DNA from: Nocardia transvalensis NBRC 15921
Lineage (GTDB): Bacteria > Actinomycetota > Actinomycetes > Mycobacteriales > Mycobacteriaceae
Direction: 5' to 3'
Assembly (NCBI RefSeq): GCF_000308875.1
Contig: NZ_BAGL01000038.1
Coordinates: 1-64,000, forward strand
Length of the DNA: 64,000 bases
The notes beneath the pieces are model-generated. The model saw only the letters and a program-made list of their open reading frames with translations. It was not told the DNA's origin and searched no databases. Shown here piece by piece: positions 40,665 through 48,954 of this stretch (its first letter is position 1; each line of letters opens with the position of its first letter). Position numbers and translations under genes: made by a program.

Positions 40665-40678
40665 TGTCAGCCGTTTTT
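40654..40678 (+). terminator. Intrinsic terminator overlapping the ctpE stop codon
   Basis: AAAACGGCTGA (40654-40664) and TCAGCCGTTTT (40667-40677) are perfect inverse complements with a T5 run at the 3' end. The left arm contains the TGA stop. This is the only classic U-tract terminator seen in the window. Confidence 0.85.
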
Positions 40679-40752
40679 CGAGCGGCGTAACTGGTCGGGT
40701 GCTATGGCGCGCCGTGAATGGCCTTGTCACGCGTGTCTATTGGGAACGCGGG

Positions 40753-40758
40753 TACCTT
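40753..40758 (+). promoter_or_regulatory. -10 of the phzF-like gene
   Basis: TACCTT lies exactly 7 bases before ATG 40766. Confidence 0.5.
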
Positions 40759-40765
40759 CGGCAGT

Positions 40766-41584
40766 ATGGAGGTCCTGCTGCATCAGATCGATGCGTTCGC
40801 CGAGGCGCCGTTCACGGGTAATCCCGCGGCGGTGATGCCTCTGCCGTTCTGGCTACCCGACGAGTTGCTGCAGCACTTGGCCGAGGAGAACAACCTCGCC
40901 GAGACCGCCTTCTACACCTCCGCCCTCCCCACGGCGGCCGGGCCGGTCCCGGGCGAGGGTCCGGCATTCCATCTGCGCTGGTTCACCCCCGCGGTGGAGG
41001 TCGACATGTGCGGGCACGCCACCCTCGCGTCGGCCGCGCAGATCCTGGAGGATATGCACCCCGGCGCCGACCGCGTGCATTTCTACACCCGCAGCGGCTG
41101 GCTGACGGTCGACCACACCGACGACGACGAACTGATCCTCGATCTGCCCGCCGTCGCCTCGCTGGACGTGGTGGCCGATCCGGACCTGATCGACGCGCTG
41201 GGCGTGCGCCCGCTGCGCACACTCACCGGCCAGGACGAGGTGATCATCGTCGCCACCGAACAGGAGGTGCGCGACGCCCGCCCGAATCTCTCCGCCTTCC
41301 CGAAGCTGGCCCGCGGCGCCGTCCTCACGGCCCCCGGCGACACCGCCGACTTCGTCTCCCGCTTCTTCGCCCCCGGCGCCGGCATCCCCGAGGACCCGGT
41401 CACCGGCTCCGCCCATGCCCAGCTCACCCCCATCTGGTCCCGAGACTTCGGCCGCGCCGACCTCACCGCCCACCAACTGTCCAAGCGCGGCGGCCGCCTC
41501 CGCTGCACCCTCGCCGGAGACCGAGTCCTCCTCACCGGCCGCTGTCATCGGTATATGGACGGGGTTGTGCAGCTCCCGGATTGA
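40766..41584 (+). CDS. PhzF-family epimerase/isomerase-like protein
   Basis: 272 residues from ATG 40766, placed by a -10 seven bases upstream. A GTG 16 codons earlier is unlikely. The pseudo-dimeric diaminopimelate-epimerase fold is indicated by QIDAFAEAPFTGNPAAVM, the conserved Glu in NLAETAFY, RWFTPAVEVDMCGHATLASA and GIPEDPVTGSAHAQL. Known members isomerise small hydroxy acids, such as the phenazine precursor in PhzF, but most have no known substrate. No phenazine genes are nearby, so it is a stand-alone member. Confidence 0.9.
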   Translation: MEVLLHQIDAFAEAPFTGNPAAVMPLPFWLPDELLQHLAEENNLAETAFYTSALPTAAGPVPGEGPAFHLRWFTPAVEVDMCGHATLASAAQILEDMHPGADRVHFYTRSGWLTVDHTDDDELILDLPAVASLDVVADPDLIDALGVRPLRTLTGQDEVIIVATEQEVRDARPNLSAFPKLARGAVLTAPGDTADFVSRFFAPGAGIPEDPVTGSAHAQLTPIWSRDFGRADLTAHQLSKRGGRLRCTLAGDRVLLTGRCHRYMDGVVQLPD

Positions 41585-41613
41585 CGCCCTCGACAACCCC
41601 TGCCGATCGGAAG

Positions 41614-41619
41614 TACCGT
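41614..41619 (+). promoter_or_regulatory. -10 of the rarD-like gene
   Basis: TACCGT lies exactly 7 bases before GTG 41627. Confidence 0.5.
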
Positions 41620-41626
41620 CTTTTCA

Positions 41627-42514
41627 GTGCAATTCCGTTGGGGAGTGCCCGTCGGCGCGAGCGCCTATTTGATGTGGGGCGCGTTCCCGGCGTTCTTCGG
41701 AGTGCTGGAGTTCGCGAATCCGGGCGAGATCGTGGCACAGCGGATCCTCTGGACGCTGGTCGTGGTGCTGATCGTCCTGCTGCTCGCCGGCCGTCTCCGC
41801 GAACTGCGTGCCATCGATGCCAGGACCTGGCGGCTGGCCGCGGTTGCGGGCGCGGCGATCGCGCTCAACTGGGGCGTCTATGTTTTCGGCGTCACCACCG
41901 GCCACGTCGTCGAGTGTGCCCTCGGATATTTCATCAACCCGCTGGTGACCGTGCTGTTCGGGGTGGTGTTGTTCCGGGAGCGGCTGGTCTGGGCGCAGTG
42001 GCTGGCGCTGGCCCTGGGCGCCACCGCGGTCGTGGTGCTGACCGTCGACTACGGCAAACCGCCGTGGATCGCGCTCGTCCTGGCCTGCTCGTTCGCCACC
42101 TACGGCCTGGTCAAGAAGGTGATCCGGCTGGACCCCCTGCGCAGCGTCGCCGCGGAGGGGCTGGTCTCGGCCCCGTTCGCGCTGACCGTGGCGATCGCGT
42201 TCGCGGTCACCGGGCACGCGGCCTTCGGCGAGAGCCCCGGCCACACCGCGCTGATGATGTCCACGGGCCCGGTCACGCTGATACCGCTACTACTGTTCGC
42301 CTTCGCCGCGGGCCGAGTCCCACTGTCGACCATGGGAATCCTCCAATACCTCACTCCCGCACTGCAGATGGCGTGGGGCGTGCTGGTGGGCCACGAGCCG
42401 ATGCCCGCTTCCCGCTGGGCCGGTTTCGGCCTCATCTGGATGGCGCTGGCGGTTTTCACCACGGACGCACTACGCCGCGCTCGCCGTGTCTCCCGCGTCC
42501 CCGTCTCCCGCTAG
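41627..42514 (+). CDS. rarD: RarD-type EamA-family transporter
   Basis: Inner-membrane drug/metabolite transporter of 295 residues with about ten hydrophobic helices arranged as two EamA repeats. The N-terminus GASAYLMWGAFPAFFGVLEF and the ILWTLVVVLIVLLL segment match RarD proteins, originally noted for chloramphenicol sensitivity in other bacteria. The substrate is unknown. The GTG start has a -10 seven bases before it. Its TAG stop is inside a palindrome shared with the convergent gene. Confidence 0.9.
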   Translation: MQFRWGVPVGASAYLMWGAFPAFFGVLEFANPGEIVAQRILWTLVVVLIVLLLAGRLRELRAIDARTWRLAAVAGAAIALNWGVYVFGVTTGHVVECALGYFINPLVTVLFGVVLFRERLVWAQWLALALGATAVVVLTVDYGKPPWIALVLACSFATYGLVKKVIRLDPLRSVAAEGLVSAPFALTVAIAFAVTGHAAFGESPGHTALMMSTGPVTLIPLLLFAFAAGRVPLSTMGILQYLTPALQMAWGVLVGHEPMPASRWAGFGLIWMALAVFTTDALRRARRVSRVPVSR

Positions 42515-42526
42515 GAGTCCTAGCGG
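42508..42526. terminator. Palindrome holding both convergent stop codons
   Basis: CCGCTAGG (42508-42515) and CCTAGCGG (42519-42526) pair with a 3-base loop. The TAG stop of rarD and the TAG stop of the convergent small gene are both in the arms. It probably acts as a compact bidirectional terminator. Confidence 0.5.
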
Positions 42527-42831
42527 CTGGGGGCAATGCTGCAGACGACTTCGGGCTGGTTGCGACCCTGGCCGTCGCGTGGTTGCTCGCGGGTGACGCA
42601 TTCCACGGTATCCACGCGCTGGTCCGTGTCGGCTTGATCGTCGTATCCGGCGGCGAACATGGTGACCGTCGAAATCAGCAGAAGGCCCATCGCGCACATG
42701 GTGACGACTACCCGCCGCGTCGGCACGGTTGCCGGGCCGTCCTGCCCAGGTGAACCATCCGTCGACGGGCGGCGGGGTGATCCGATCGCCAGCGTCAGTT
42801 CCTCCATGCTGAGCAAAGTCCGCTCCGCCAC
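42520..42831 (-). CDS. Small membrane protein, unknown function
   Basis: 103 residues from GTG 42831, chosen because GGGAGG lies 5 bases upstream. A longer open frame reaches 43110 but has no Shine-Dalgarno and would overlap the promoter of the divergent DUF222 gene. The N-terminal part is acidic and polar (AERTLLSMEELTLAIGSPRR), one helix spans about 48-66 (VVVTMCAMGLLLISTVTMF), and a short extracytoplasmic tail has two cysteines (VECVTRE, VVCSIAP). I do not recognise a family. The single helix and tail cysteines suggest an envelope-exposed protein. Confidence 0.65.
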   Translation of the reverse strand: MAERTLLSMEELTLAIGSPRRPSTDGSPGQDGPATVPTRRVVVTMCAMGLLLISTVTMFAAGYDDQADTDQRVDTVECVTREQPRDGQGRNQPEVVCSIAPSR

Positions 42832-43097
42832 GATGTCCTCCCGGTCGCCGATTCTGTCTGTGTCGGAAGTACTGTCGCGTCCTCGGCATAGGAAATCCTC
42901 AACACAACCTTGTGGGCCTGTTGTCGTGCGGTGCCCGGCCATGTGCGACCGCCTATTCGGGGCTGTGCGGGTGAGGGATGCTGAGATTTCGCTGTGCTGG
43001 TGCCGTTCCTTGGTGTCGCGGTTCGCACCATGGAATTCTGGACGGAATGAGAGGGGTGCGGGAACCGGTTTTCGTTGCCAAAGCCCTTGTGTAGGAG

Positions 43098-43103
43098 TAT
43101 AAT
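43098..43103 (+). promoter_or_regulatory. Perfect -10 of the DUF222/HNH gene
   Basis: TATAAT lies exactly 7 bases before ATG 43111, giving a leaderless message. Confidence 0.6.
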
Positions 43104-43110
43104 CGAACAT

Positions 43111-44901
43111 ATGAACGAACTCTCCGTCTATGCGGATTCCACCATGGAGTTGGTGGAACGCTTGCGGGTCGCGCAGCGGATGCTGGCGGTCGCGCAGGCG
43201 GAGAAAATTCGTCTGGAAACTCAGCTGTACCGGCGTCGCCGGTGCCAGGAATTGGAGTTGCGGGTCAATCCTGCGTTCGCCGGACAGTCCGCCGCCACCG
43301 AGATCGGTGTGCTCCTGAAATCCTCACAGCGGCAAGCGGATCGAGAGATCGACCTCGGCTTGGCCCTCGAACACGGATTGCCCTGCACCCGACGAGCATT
43401 CGGCGATGGAAGTATCGACGTCACCAAGGCGCAGGTGATCTGCACCGAACTCCGAAACGTGGAGCCCGCTCTGATCGCGAAGCTCGAGCAGCGAATCGCG
43501 GCCTACGCGCAGACAGCCGACCCCGCCCGATTGAAGCGCACGATCCGCCGCTGGATCCTGGAGAAAGATCCCGCAGGCCGCGCCGAACGCCGCAAACAAG
43601 CCGAACAGGACCGCTACGTCCAAGTCTCCGCCTGCGACAACGGTACCGCGATGGTCGAGGCCGTCCTTCCCGCGGCAGGCGGGCAGACTCTGTACGAACG
43701 ACTACGCGAGATGGCCGACTCCCAATGCTGCGCCCAGGACCCCCGCACCCGAAGTCAGCGCCGCGCAGACGCCCTGGTCGCCCTCGCCGACGGCAGCGGC
43801 CGCCTCGTATGCCAGTGCGCCCGTCGAGGCTGCACCGGCACGGCCGCCGCCGAACCACGCAAAGCCCTTGTCCAAGTAGGCGTCTCGGCCGAAACGTTGG
43901 CAGGTATCCAAGATAACCCCGCCCTCCTGGCAGGATTCGGCGCCATCGATGCCGAACTGGCTCGCCAACTAGCCCGCCACGCCCGCTTTCAGGTCTTCCC
44001 CGCCACCGAGCCCACAACCCCACCCGCCCCTCCCCGCAACGCGCCCACGGCCGTAACCACCGACACCACCGGTGCTGCCGCTCAGCCCACGAACCTAACT
44101 GCCGCCACCCGTGCTGCCACCGAGTCCACGAAGGTAGTCGCCGAGACCGCCAGTGCCGCTGCCGAGTTCACGAACATGGCCGCCGACCCCACCCGTGCTG
44201 CCGCCGAGTCCACGACTGTGTCCGTAGCCGCCAACGGTTCCAACATCGAAACCGGCTGCCTCACTGCGCATGCCGCCATCCTGGAGACGGAAATCGCCGG
44301 GCGGAACGGAGATGTCGACGGTCGGGGCGGGGAGTCGGGGGAGCTGGGGCGGGGGGAGCCGCGTGTGACCGAGTTGCGGTATCGGCCTGGTGCGCGGTTG
44401 GCCGCGCGGGTACGGGCGCTTGATGGCGTGTGTCGTGCGCCTGGGTGTCAGACTCCCGCTGCGGCCACCGATCTCGATCATCATGTTCCCTTCGACCATG
44501 CGGTCCCTGCGAGTGGTGGGCGTACCACGGAGGGCAATCTGAGCTGTCGGTGCCGCAGGCACCACCGCCTGAAGACGCTTGCCGACAATGGTGCTACGGC
44601 GTGGCGGATTCGCCGATACCCCGGCCGTCTCGAGGAATGGCTCACTCCGACAGGCGAATCCACCCTCACCGAACCCGAGGGTATGCACTATCTGTTTCCC
44701 CGTACCGCGGTGCCGCCGACCGTGCCGATCGATGTCCCCGTCCCGGATCGCGACGCGGTCTCCCCGATAGATCGCGGAGTCATCGAATCCGATCTCACCG
44801 AATTACTCCGCGTGTTCATTCCTCCGTCACGTCGCCGACGACGAGATGACCCGGTGGCCGCCGCTCCACGCCCGCCCCGGGACCTGCCGCCACCTTTCTG
44901 A
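43111..44901 (+). CDS. DUF222 / HNH endonuclease-domain protein (13E12 repeat family)
   Basis: 596 residues. The DUF222 helical domain covers about 1-300 (SAATEIGVLLKSSQRQADREI, ALEHGLPCTRRAFGDGSIDV), and an HNH nuclease domain near 440-495 has CRAPGCQTPAAATDLDHHVP, GGRTTEGNLSCRCRRHHRLK. Between them, residues about 310-380 form a Thr/Ala/Glu-rich, imperfectly repeated linker (ESTK, EFTN, DPTR, ESTT) that is longer than usual. These genes are multicopy in mycolata and likely mobile or recombinational. The family includes REP13E12, the target of the phiRv1 integrase. Substrate is unknown. Confidence 0.9.
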   Translation: MNELSVYADSTMELVERLRVAQRMLAVAQAEKIRLETQLYRRRRCQELELRVNPAFAGQSAATEIGVLLKSSQRQADREIDLGLALEHGLPCTRRAFGDGSIDVTKAQVICTELRNVEPALIAKLEQRIAAYAQTADPARLKRTIRRWILEKDPAGRAERRKQAEQDRYVQVSACDNGTAMVEAVLPAAGGQTLYERLREMADSQCCAQDPRTRSQRRADALVALADGSGRLVCQCARRGCTGTAAAEPRKALVQVGVSAETLAGIQDNPALLAGFGAIDAELARQLARHARFQVFPATEPTTPPAPPRNAPTAVTTDTTGAAAQPTNLTAATRAATESTKVVAETASAAAEFTNMAADPTRAAAESTTVSVAANGSNIETGCLTAHAAILETEIAGRNGDVDGRGGESGELGRGEPRVTELRYRPGARLAARVRALDGVCRAPGCQTPAAATDLDHHVPFDHAVPASGGRTTEGNLSCRCRRHHRLKTLADNGATAWRIRRYPGRLEEWLTPTGESTLTEPEGMHYLFPRTAVPPTVPIDVPVPDRDAVSPIDRGVIESDLTELLRVFIPPSRRRRRDDPVAAAPRPPRDLPPPF

Positions 44902-44931
44902 CTACGCCGCACGTATGTCGTGCGAACACAC

Positions 44932-44970
44932 CGTCGTGCCGACGATCGGTACGTGGGTACCGGCACGACG
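44932..44970. terminator. Stem-loop between convergent HNH and EEP genes
   Basis: CGTCGTGCC (44932-44940) and GGCACGACG (44962-44970) form a perfect 9-bp stem. The loop holds a second, partly overlapping dyad, CGGTAC (44947-44952) with GTACCG (44957-44962). Confidence 0.55.
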
Positions 44971-45011
44971 AGTCCGCGACATCTTGTTCTGACGGTGGCC
45001 CTTTCGCGTTG

Positions 45012-45899
45012 TCAGCCCCAGACCCCAGGCGAGCGGGCAGGAACGGTCAGTTCGGCGACTAGGCCGTAGTGGTCGCTCGCTTGGACCCCACCCCGAGGCT
45101 CGACACCGATCAGGCCGACTGACCGCACCTCGAGCGTGGGCCCGAAACTGCCGCCTCGCACCATCACGTAGTCGATGCGCCGTCCGGCGGCGGAGAACAT
45201 GTCGCCGCGGGCGACGAGCGGGTTTTCCGGGGTGAAGGTGTGCCCGGGATCGTTGGGGCGCAGCGCTTCCCATGCGTCGTGGTAGCTGACGCTCATGCCT
45301 GCGAGTGATTGGCGGCCGGTCCAGAACCGGATGCTCGACGAGTCCGGGGTGGCGTCGAAGTCGCCGAGCACGACAACGTGTCCGGCGCGGTCGCCGAGGA
45401 CTTCTTCGATGAATCGGGCCGCCTCGACCGCCTGCAACTCACGTTCATGTTCGTAGTCGAACTGGAAGACCGGTTTGTGGTGGGCGACGTGCAGTGTTCC
45501 CAGTGGTCGCGGAGCGCGGACCTCGGCGACGACCACGGCCGACCATGGGAATACCGCCGCGCGGTCGGTGACTCCCAGGATGCGTTCGTGGATCTGGCCG
45601 AACGGCCAGCGGCTGGCCAGCGCCAATCCGATGCCGTCGGGTGTCGTCCGGGAGTGCCAGGCGATGTGCCAGCCCGGGCCGAGTAGATCGGCGATGCCCT
45701 GCTCTCGATCCGCACCGGCGTCGATCTCTTGCAGAGCGATGATGTCGGGGTCGGTTGCCCGCAATAGTTCTATCACGGCGTTTTTTCGGCTATGCCAATC
45801 GGCGAGCAATGGTGACAGGGTGTTGAAGGTTGCCACACGTACCGAACCCTCTGGTGTCTCGTGGTTGGTGTTCGGTTCGGGATTGGTCACGATGTGCAT
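45012..45899 (-). CDS. Endonuclease/exonuclease/phosphatase-fold protein
   Basis: 295 residues from ATG 45899, and a GTG four codons upstream is possible. VRVATFNTLS, IIALQEIDAG (metal-binding Glu), VAHHKPVFQ, VVLGDFDATPDSSS and QASDHYGLVAEL (catalytic Asp-His) are the EEP motifs in order. The fourth motif normally reads GDFN, so here Asp replaces the usual Asn. That may alter or abolish catalysis. No signal peptide is seen, so it is cytoplasmic. The substrate, nucleic acid or a phosphoester, cannot be told. Its promoter region faces the divergent PLP enzyme. Confidence 0.82.
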   Translation of the reverse strand: MHIVTNPEPNTNHETPEGSVRVATFNTLSPLLADWHSRKNAVIELLRATDPDIIALQEIDAGADREQGIADLLGPGWHIAWHSRTTPDGIGLALASRWPFGQIHERILGVTDRAAVFPWSAVVVAEVRAPRPLGTLHVAHHKPVFQFDYEHERELQAVEAARFIEEVLGDRAGHVVVLGDFDATPDSSSIRFWTGRQSLAGMSVSYHDAWEALRPNDPGHTFTPENPLVARGDMFSAAGRRIDYVMVRGGSFGPTLEVRSVGLIGVEPRGGVQASDHYGLVAELTVPARSPGVWG

Positions 45900-45912
45900 G
45901 GTCCCAGGCACC

Positions 45913-45918
45913 TACACT
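45913..45918 (+). promoter_or_regulatory. -10 of the PLP enzyme gene
   Basis: TACACT lies exactly 7 bases before GTG 45926. Confidence 0.55.
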
Positions 45919-45925
45919 GCGGTGG

Positions 45926-47035
45926 GTGAGCGGCGAGGCGAAGGATTCCGAGAGGACGCCCGGACCGAGTGAGTGGGCACGGTCTGCGCTGGCGGTGCTG
46001 TCCGGCACTCGCGCCGACGACGAGCCGACGCCGTTGTATCGGTATCCGCTCCCCGGGGATTCGGCGGTGCGGCTGTTCGTCAAGGACGAGTCGCGGCGGC
46101 CGACGGGGAGTGTGAAGTATGGGCTCGCGCGGGGTCTGCTGGCTGAGGCGCTGCGGCGTGGGCGGATCGGGGAGAATACGAGGCTGGTCGAGGCGACCAG
46201 CGGGAATCTGGCTGTGGCCGAGGCTTATTTCGCGCGGATGCTCGGGTTGCCGTTCACCGCGGTTGTGCCGCGGCGTACCGCTGCGGGCAAGCTGGCGCGG
46301 CTCGAGGAGCAGGGCGGGCGCTGGCATCCGGTCGAACCGCCGCTGGCCGTCTACGAGAAGGCTGCCGAGTTGGCGGACGAGACCGGCGGTTACTACATCG
46401 ACCATCTGAATACCCTCGGCGGCGCCGTGGATCATGACGAGTCGAATCTCGCCGCCGAGATCCTGGATGATTGCCGGCGGATCGGAGACTCCGAACCCGC
46501 GTGGATCGTGACCGGCGTCGGCACCGGAGCCACCTCCCGCGCTATCGGCCGCCATCTGCGCGCGCACGGGCACGCGACACGGCTCGCCGTGGTGGACCCG
46601 GAGAATTCGGCGTACTTCCCGGGCTGGGCCGGTGACTGTGCGGACTATGCCACCGGAATGCCCTCGATGATCGAGGGCATCGGCCGTCCCCGGATCGAAC
46701 CCGCCTTCGACGCCGAGGTGATCGATCTGGTGATTCCCGTCAAGGACGCGTCCAGCGTCGCCGCCATGCGGCATCTGCGCGACATCACCGGCCGGTCCGC
46801 CGGGCCTTCCACCGGCGCATGCCTTTTCGGCGCACTACATCTGGTCGCCCGCATGCGTGAGGAGGGGCGAACCGGGACCGTCGTTGTCGTGCAAGGCGAT
46901 TCGGGCCAGCCCTACACCGACACCTACTACAACGACGAGTGGACCGACGCCAAGAGCTGGGACTTGACGAAGCCTCTTGCGGCACTGAGGCACTTCAACG
47001 CCACAGGTTTCTGGGACCTCTCCCCGTCGGCCTGA
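45926..47035 (+). CDS. PLP-dependent cysteine synthase-family enzyme, Cds1-like cysteine desulfhydrase
   Basis: 369 residues from GTG 45926, placed by the -10 seven bases upstream. An open frame continues 32 codons further without similarity. Fold type II PLP motifs are present: the Schiff-base Lys in PTGSVKYGLARG (about 61), ATSGNLAVAEAY as the asparagine loop, and VTGVGTGATSRAIGRHL as the phosphate-binding loop. The sequence most resembles mycobacterial Cds1 (Rv3684), which releases hydrogen sulfide from cysteine. Assignment to Cds1 is by recall of the family and is less certain than the superfamily. Confidence 0.82.
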   Translation: MSGEAKDSERTPGPSEWARSALAVLSGTRADDEPTPLYRYPLPGDSAVRLFVKDESRRPTGSVKYGLARGLLAEALRRGRIGENTRLVEATSGNLAVAEAYFARMLGLPFTAVVPRRTAAGKLARLEEQGGRWHPVEPPLAVYEKAAELADETGGYYIDHLNTLGGAVDHDESNLAAEILDDCRRIGDSEPAWIVTGVGTGATSRAIGRHLRAHGHATRLAVVDPENSAYFPGWAGDCADYATGMPSMIEGIGRPRIEPAFDAEVIDLVIPVKDASSVAAMRHLRDITGRSAGPSTGACLFGALHLVARMREEGRTGTVVVVQGDSGQPYTDTYYNDEWTDAKSWDLTKPLAALRHFNATGFWDLSPSA

Positions 47036-47056
47036 ATTCGCAGACGTTACCGACCG

Positions 47057-47272
47057 CTATGCGGAGGGATGCTGGAACCCACCGTCCTGCACGGCTGCGG
47101 TGAAGGCATCCCATTCGCCCGGGGCGAAGATCAGAGCAGGCCCGCTGGGGTTCTTCGAGTCACGCACGCCGACTTCACCTTCGGCGAGCCAAGCGACTTC
47201 GACGCACTTCGCGCCGCCCTCGCTGCGACTGCTCTTGAACCACTTCGCCTTCGATAGGTCACCGTCTGCCAC
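47057..47272 (-). CDS. DUF397 domain protein
   Basis: 71 residues from a GTG that overlaps the end of the upstream XRE gene by 14 bases. The whole protein is the DUF397 domain: WFKSSRSEGGAKCVEVA, GVRDSKNPSGPALIFAPGEW. In actinobacteria, including the Streptomyces BldB-like systems, DUF397 proteins are encoded next to an XRE/DUF5753 regulator and are thought to bind it or act as its output. Small and acidic, probably cytoplasmic. Confidence 0.9.
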   Translation of the reverse strand: MADGDLSKAKWFKSSRSEGGAKCVEVAWLAEGEVGVRDSKNPSGPALIFAPGEWDAFTAAVQDGGFQHPSA

Positions 47273-48179
47273 GTTCGTACTCCTTAGCTACCTGCCGCAG
47301 CAAGTTCCTGCTTTCGGCCTCGACGAGACACGTGCCCCGAATGGCCGTGGCAAGTTCACTGTAGTAGCGAACGTCTTCCGGTTTCTCGAGGTATACGTCC
47401 TGAGCCGCTCCACCTTCGATGAATACCACTGGGGGCTCGACAGTTTCGCCTCTCCTGGATTTTCCGAAGTCCATGATGATGAATGAACCATGGGTAATTC
47501 CCCAGGTCAGGCCAGCGCTGAACGGTTGGATTCGGATCGCGATGTTCGGTCGCTTCGACATCTCGGCCAGGTGTCGCATCTCGGCGGCCATGATGGTCGG
47601 TTCGCCGATCGTGCGATAGAGGACCGCTGCGTGAAGAATGACGTCCAACCGGATGGGGTTCGTCTTGCGGGTGACACGTGCTTGCCGGTTCAGACGGTGC
47701 TCGACGCGTCGGTCGATATCCTCGTCGGTGAACTCGGGGAATGCGCCGATGATCGCTCGTGCGTAATCGGCCGTTTGCAGTAGCCCCGGAATATGTTGAT
47801 TGTGGCAGGTGGTCAGCTGGCAGGCCGCCGCTTCCAGCCCGACGTACATATTGAAGGCGCTGCCGTACAGGCCACCGTAGACGTGATGCCAGCTCTTCTT
47901 GCGTGCCTGTACCGCGAGATCTATTGCGCCCTCGGTATCTTCGGGGCTCACGCCGTAGAGCTTGCACAGTGCTTCTACGTCCTGCTTGCGCACCTTGATG
48001 ATCTTGCCAGCTTCGATTCGCTGGATGACCGGCCGAGAGATATCCACCAGTTCGGCGACCTGCGCGAGGGTGAACCCGGCCGCCTCGCGCGCCTCCCGTA
48101 GGAAGCGGCCGAGCTGCCGCCGCGGCAGCGTCGAGGATGGGCCCTCGTCCTGAACTTCGTGATTGTCGGCACTGGTCAC
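47259..48179 (-). CDS. XRE-family regulator with DUF5753 domain
   Basis: 306 residues from GTG 48179, preceded 9 bases upstream by GGAAGGG. The open frame runs 67 codons further without similarity. A helix-turn-helix occupies about 20-85 (LGRFLREAREAAGFTLAQVA, DISRPVIQRIEAG), and the C-terminal DUF5753 ligand-like domain about 110-300 (GLEAAACQLTTCHNQHIPGL, MRHLAEMSKRPNIAIRIQPF). It is coupled to the DUF397 gene. A minus-strand TAAAAT (48292-48297) beside the palindrome AGAGATCTCT (48282-48291) marks a possible autoregulated promoter. Confidence 0.88.
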   Translation of the reverse strand: MTSADNHEVQDEGPSSTLPRRQLGRFLREAREAAGFTLAQVAELVDISRPVIQRIEAGKIIKVRKQDVEALCKLYGVSPEDTEGAIDLAVQARKKSWHHVYGGLYGSAFNMYVGLEAAACQLTTCHNQHIPGLLQTADYARAIIGAFPEFTDEDIDRRVEHRLNRQARVTRKTNPIRLDVILHAAVLYRTIGEPTIMAAEMRHLAEMSKRPNIAIRIQPFSAGLTWGITHGSFIIMDFGKSRRGETVEPPVVFIEGGAAQDVYLEKPEDVRYYSELATAIRGTCLVEAESRNLLRQVAKEYERGRR

Positions 48180-48281
48180 GGCCGGTATCCCTTCCGGAGA
48201 AACGAGACGGATTCGAACGGAAGCAGAGACAGTTCTATCCCAGATACGAGATGTGTGCAGGGCGTTTCGATCAGTTCGAAC

Positions 48282-48291
48282 AGAGATCTCT
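48282..48291. promoter_or_regulatory. 10-bp palindrome in XRE promoter region
   Basis: AGAGATCTCT, a perfect palindrome directly downstream of a minus-strand TAAAAT -10-like sequence, 103 bases before the XRE start codon. Confidence 0.35.
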
Positions 48292-48398
48292 ATTTTATCG
48301 GTTTCGCGGGTTGTCTGATGGTGTGCTGTCCCCGACGTTCGAGGTGAAGCGTTGGCTCGGGAGAGGTAGGCGGCGTGCACCGGACGGAGGTGGGCGGG

Positions 48399-48623
48399 AT
48401 GGAGGCGGTATGGCGATTCGACGAGAGCGGGGTAGGGATTATGTACGTACGCAACATGATTGACGGGACCGTGGTGGTGGTCGGGACCGATCTGGCGTTG
48501 GCGCGGGAGCGGCTGCCGGAGTTCAGCGGGCTGTGGGACGCGGTGCGGCGGGCGTTCTGGCGGGAGTACTTTCCGTCGCGGCGGTCGTCGGCGGCCGAGT
48601 ACACGACCCGGTGGCTCGGGTGA
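48399..48623 (+). CDS. Small protein, unknown function
   Basis: 74 residues from ATG 48399, preceded by GGAGGTGGGCGGG. The GTG at 48375 lies upstream of that Shine-Dalgarno and is less likely. The sequence is mixed-charge with an Arg-rich C-terminus (DAVRRAFWREYFPSRRSSAA) and no membrane helix. It is divergent from the XRE/DUF397 pair and overlaps the next gene by GTGA. It is not recognised, but placement suggests it belongs to the same XRE-linked cluster. Confidence 0.65.
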   Translation: MEAVWRFDESGVGIMYVRNMIDGTVVVVGTDLALARERLPEFSGLWDAVRRAFWREYFPSRRSSAAEYTTRWLG

Positions 48624-48826
48624 TCGTGCGCCGGTTGCGGGTGGTGAACGGCGATGAAGTGTGGGCGCGGATCGGAGCGCTGACCGCGCGTGCCGCTCGC
48701 GGCGGGTATCGGCTGATCCGGGATTCCGCGCAGCCCTACCGGTGGGTGCTGCTGGATGCCGAGGACGGGGAATGTCTGTACTCCGCCCTGACCCTCGAGG
48801 ACATCGAGCGGTGGTTGGACGAGTGA
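48620..48826 (+). CDS. Small protein, unknown function
   Basis: 68 residues from GTG 48620, which overlaps the previous stop by 4 bases. GGYRLIRDSAQPYRWVLLDA and SALTLEDIERWLDE give an alternating strand-helix pattern typical of small one-domain actinobacterial proteins encoded beside XRE/DUF397 genes. No catalytic signature is visible. The overlap suggests that it and the preceding 74-residue protein are made together, perhaps as partners. Confidence 0.65.
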   Translation: MIVRRLRVVNGDEVWARIGALTARAARGGYRLIRDSAQPYRWVLLDAEDGECLYSALTLEDIERWLDE

Positions 48827-48888
48827 TGAGAGGGTGATGCCCGGCCGCCCCTCACGCGACCGGGCATCACTGTGGGAATCTCACCGAG

Positions 48889-48913
48889 GTCCCGGCCAAA
48901 AGCGTGCCGGGAC
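48889..48913. repeat. Dispersed palindrome, copy 7
   Basis: GTCCCGGC (48889-48896), loop CAAAAGCGT, GCCGGGAC (48906-48913). A truncated half (GCGTGCCGGGAAATGG, from 48924) follows, as if a second copy had decayed. Confidence 0.75.
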
Positions 48914-48954
48914 AATGGGAGGGCGCGTGCCGGGAAATGGGGAGGGCGTTGGCG

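Noticed and set aside
48399..48826. Toxin-antitoxin pair
   Set aside because: Size and overlap fit, but neither protein has a recognised toxin or antitoxin fold, so the function is left open.
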